Source of the DNA: Syntrophomonadaceae bacterium
GTDB lineage: Bacteria; Bacillota; Dethiobacteria; DTU022
Direction: 5' to 3'
Assembly (NCBI GenBank): GCA_007119335.1
Contig: SKPU01000206.1
Span: 1-7,726 of the forward strand
Length of the DNA stretch: 7,726 nt
The notes beneath the pieces are model-generated. The model did not search any database. It was not told the origin of the DNA and was given only the letters and a program-made list of their open reading frames with translations. The translations under genes were made by a program, and so were the position numbers. This document shows, piece after piece, positions 6,019 through 7,726 of the stretch; within the stretch, counting starts at the first letter, position 1; each line of letters starts with the position of its first letter.

Positions 6019-7251
6019 GTGACAAAAAGAAGCTTTATAGTTGGTATTGATGTAGGAACAGCTGAGGTAAGGGTTGGGCTCGGCGAACCCCGTCCCGATG
6101 GCACAATTAACATGATCGGTTTGGGTTTAAGTCCTTCCGAGGGTGTGCGTAAGGGTGTAATTGTTGATCTGGAAAAAACAGTCGAATCAATTGTCAGCGC
6201 AGTTGAGGAAGCAGAGCGAATGGCAGGTTTTAAGATCGAATCTGCTTATGTCGGCCTAAAGGGTTTAAACATCGAACTGATCAATAATCGGGGTGTAGTG
6301 GCTGTAACTTCGGACGACAGGGAGATCCGTGAAGATGACCTGGAAAGAGTAATGCAGGCTGCACGGGTTGTTGCCCTGCCCATGGATCGCGAGATTGTGG
6401 ATATAATACCCCGCGAGTTCATTGTGGACGGGTTTGATGGGATCCGGGATCCGGTTGGCATGCTGGGTGTCAGGCTGGAAGTCGATGCCCAGGTTGTGAC
6501 CAGCTTGATTACTTCTCTGCATAATCTGCTGCGTTGTATTAATCGAGCGGGAGTTACAATCAATGGGCTTGTGCTGCAAGCCATGGCCAATTCTGAAATA
6601 TCCCTTTCTCCTGATGAAAGAGATCTGGGCGCTTTTCTGCTTGATATTGGCGGCGGAACAACCGAGATATCTTTATTCCAGCATGGAAAACTGCAGAAAC
6701 TGGCGGTTGTGCCGGTTGGTGGCGACCACATTACTACCGATTTGGCAGCCGGTTTGAGAATCAATTATTTTAAAGCAGAAGAGTTAAAAATCAATTATGG
6801 TTCAGCCCTGCTTTCTTTAGCTGAAAGTGAACCAAAAATTGAAATACAGAATTTAGGCAGCAATGAGCTCAGGCTGGTGTCGGAAAGAGAGCTCACTAGT
6901 TATATCGAGCCGAGGATACAGGAGATTTTTCAAATTGCAAAAGAAGAAATGAGTAAAATGGGTTGGTCCTACTTGCCTCCAGCCGGGGTTGTTTTACGCG
7001 GTGGAGTTTCCTCTATGAAAGGTATTGTTGAAGTTGCCCGTCTCTCAATGGAAAGTGACCAGGTCAGGTTGGCTGACTTTGATGTGGCGGGGATTCAAAA
7101 CCCGGCATACTCGACAGTAGCGGGACTGCTCTATTACGTGCAGCGCTACCAGCCAAGAATGCATATTCAGGAACGGGGCAAACCGACCAGGAAGCGCGGC
7201 CCCAGTCTTTGGCAGCGTATTAAAGACTGGTTGGCAGATATTGTAGATTAA
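6019..7251 (+). CDS. ftsA: Cell division protein FtsA (actin-like FtsZ membrane tether)
   Basis: FtsA is an actin-like ATPase that anchors FtsZ filaments to the membrane and recruits later divisome proteins. From GTG 6019 it has 410 residues, within the family norm. The phosphate-1 motif is VGIDVGT (8-14), phosphate-2 is LLDIGGGTTEISLF (207-220), and the adenosine region is GVVLRGGVSSMKG (323-335). The FtsA-specific 1C subdomain lies between the first two motifs, about 75-155, from AYVGLKGLNIELINNRG onward, and replaces actin subdomain 1B. After a basic linker (GKPTRKRG) the protein ends in an amphipathic helix, SLWQRIKDWLADIVD (396-410), the classic membrane-targeting sequence. The 98-nt spacer before it is the only real gap in the window, hinting at separate regulation of ftsA-ftsZ. 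ftsZ follows after 31 nt. An upstream start at 5965 would add 18 residues unlike FtsA. Confidence 0.96.
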   Translation: MTKRSFIVGIDVGTAEVRVGLGEPRPDGTINMIGLGLSPSEGVRKGVIVDLEKTVESIVSAVEEAERMAGFKIESAYVGLKGLNIELINNRGVVAVTSDDREIREDDLERVMQAARVVALPMDREIVDIIPREFIVDGFDGIRDPVGMLGVRLEVDAQVVTSLITSLHNLLRCINRAGVTINGLVLQAMANSEISLSPDERDLGAFLLDIGGGTTEISLFQHGKLQKLAVVPVGGDHITTDLAAGLRINYFKAEELKINYGSALLSLAESEPKIEIQNLGSNELRLVSERELTSYIEPRIQEIFQIAKEEMSKMGWSYLPPAGVVLRGGVSSMKGIVEVARLSMESDQVRLADFDVAGIQNPAYSTVAGLLYYVQRYQPRMHIQERGKPTRKRGPSLWQRIKDWLADIVD

Positions 7252-7268
7252 AAGAGCATATCATTTTT

Positions 7269-7276
7269 AGGAGGTG
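7269..7276 (+). promoter_or_regulatory. Ribosome binding site of ftsZ
   Basis: AGGAGGTG is a near-perfect complement to the 16S rRNA 3' end, with the GGAGG core 8 nt before ATG 7283. It is the strongest site in the window, consistent with FtsZ usually being made in excess of FtsA from a shared transcript. Confidence 0.85.
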
Positions 7277-7282
7277 CTTTTG

Positions 7283-7726
7283 ATGATTGAATTAGATATT
7301 GAAATGGAACAGTTTGCATCAATAAAAGTAGTTGGAGTAGGCGGAGGAGGAAGTAATGCGGTTAACCGGATGATTGCAGCCGGTTTACAGGGCATTGACT
7401 TTTGTGCAGTTAATACGGATGCCCAGGCTCTTTACCTGGCTAATGCAGGAATAAAACTGCAGATTGGTGAGCAGTTGACTAAAGGACTTGGTGCCGGAGC
7501 AAACCCGGAAATAGGCCACAAAGCTGCTGAAGAGAGCACAGATGACATCGAAGCGATGCTTAAAGGCGCGGATATGGTCTTTATAACTGCCGGCATGGGT
7601 GGCGGTACCGGCACCGGCGCGGTAACGGTAATCGCTGAAATTGCTCAAAAACTTGGAGCCCTGACTGTTGGTGTGGTTACCAAGCCTTTTACCTTTGAAG
7701 GTAAAAAACGCAAACAGCAAGCTGAA
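7283..7726 (+). CDS. ftsZ: Cell division protein FtsZ, 5' part (3' end outside window)
   Basis: FtsZ is the tubulin-like GTPase that polymerises into the division ring. The window contains the first 148 codons, open to the last base. Less than half of a typical ~350-400-residue protein is present, without the T7 loop or C-terminal FtsA-binding tail. The N-terminus [20 protein letters not shown] leads into [12 protein letters not shown] (20-31, T1 loop). NTDAQAL (44-50), the [14 protein letters not shown] region (65-78), and the tubulin signature GGGTGTG (106-112, T4 loop) follow, then [16 protein letters not shown] (125-140). Identity is not in doubt. One oddity is that the residues after GGGTGTG are A-V-T-V (113-116), where FtsZ proteins nearly always have A-A-P-V. 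ATG 7283 is chosen because of its excellent SD. The spacer from ftsA is 31 nt with no terminator-like hairpin. Confidence 0.97.
   Translation, partial: MIELDIEMEQFASIKVVGVGGGGSNAVNRMIAAGLQGIDFCAVNTDAQALYLANAGIKLQIGEQLTKGLGAGANPEIGHKAAEESTDDIEAMLKGADMVFITAGMGGGTGTGAVTVIAEIAQKLGALTVGVVTKPFTFEGKKRKQQAE

Noticed and set aside
6246..6764. 172-codon reverse-strand frame opposite ftsA
   Set aside because: Ser/Thr/Arg/Pro-rich composition typical of antisense to a Gly/Ala/Asp-rich coding frame, with no known domain; it lies fully within ftsA.
7252..7282. Possible terminator between ftsA and ftsZ
   Set aside because: The 31-nt spacer has a short T-run but no preceding stem, and is mostly the ftsZ SD. 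Cotranscription is more likely.
7385..7720. Reverse-strand frames at the right edge
   Set aside because: Antisense to the conserved FtsZ GTPase domain. The real gene on the + strand runs off the window without a stop.
1..7726. Search for a novel defence, mobile, toxin-antitoxin or RNA system
   Set aside because: Apart from the 98-nt ftsA leader, nearly every base is in conserved cell wall and division genes. No inverted repeats, integrase, CRISPR repeats, tRNA or riboswitch-like structures were seen.

Overview
The window is a contiguous piece of a division and cell wall (dcw) cluster, all on the + strand. It holds the 3' part of mraY, then complete murD, ftsW, murG, murB, ftsQ/divIB and ftsA, and the 5' part of ftsZ. 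The gene order matches the Bacillus-type arrangement (mraY-murD-spoVE/ftsW-murG-murB-divIB-ftsA-ftsZ). Shine-Dalgarno sequences are strong (AAAGGAGG, AGGAGGTG), TTG and GTG starts are used, base composition is moderate, and the proteins look Gram-positive. Together these point to a member of the Bacillota, probably a clostridial-type lineage. The genus cannot be named from this sequence alone.

Positions 1-5125 are the precursor half. MraY makes lipid I, MurG turns it into lipid II, MurB and MurD act earlier on the cytoplasmic UDP-MurNAc precursors, and FtsW polymerises lipid II at the septum. Packing is very tight: murD overlaps ftsW, murG starts 3 nt after ftsW, murG and murB share an ATGA stop/start, and ftsQ starts 3 nt after murB. 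This suggests one transcript with translational coupling. No murC lies between murG and murB.

Positions 5129-7726 are the divisome half: FtsQ/DivIB (membrane-anchored POTRA protein), FtsA (actin-like membrane tether) and FtsZ (tubulin-like ring protein). The only real gap in the window is the 98-nt ftsQ-ftsA spacer (5921-6018). It contains a 20-bp-period imperfect tandem repeat with small dyads, weak promoter-like motifs and SD-preceded mini-ORFs, and is the only place where undescribed regulation seems plausible. The small genes often found between divIB and ftsA in Bacillota (ylxW/ylxX/sbp type) are absent.

Several starts are best set by their ribosome binding sites: ftsW at 2007, murB at 4226, ftsA at GTG 6019 and murD at TTG 602. 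No mobile element, CRISPR array, RNA gene or defence/accessory system is visible. This is a core housekeeping region, and I found no convincing new multi-gene system in it.
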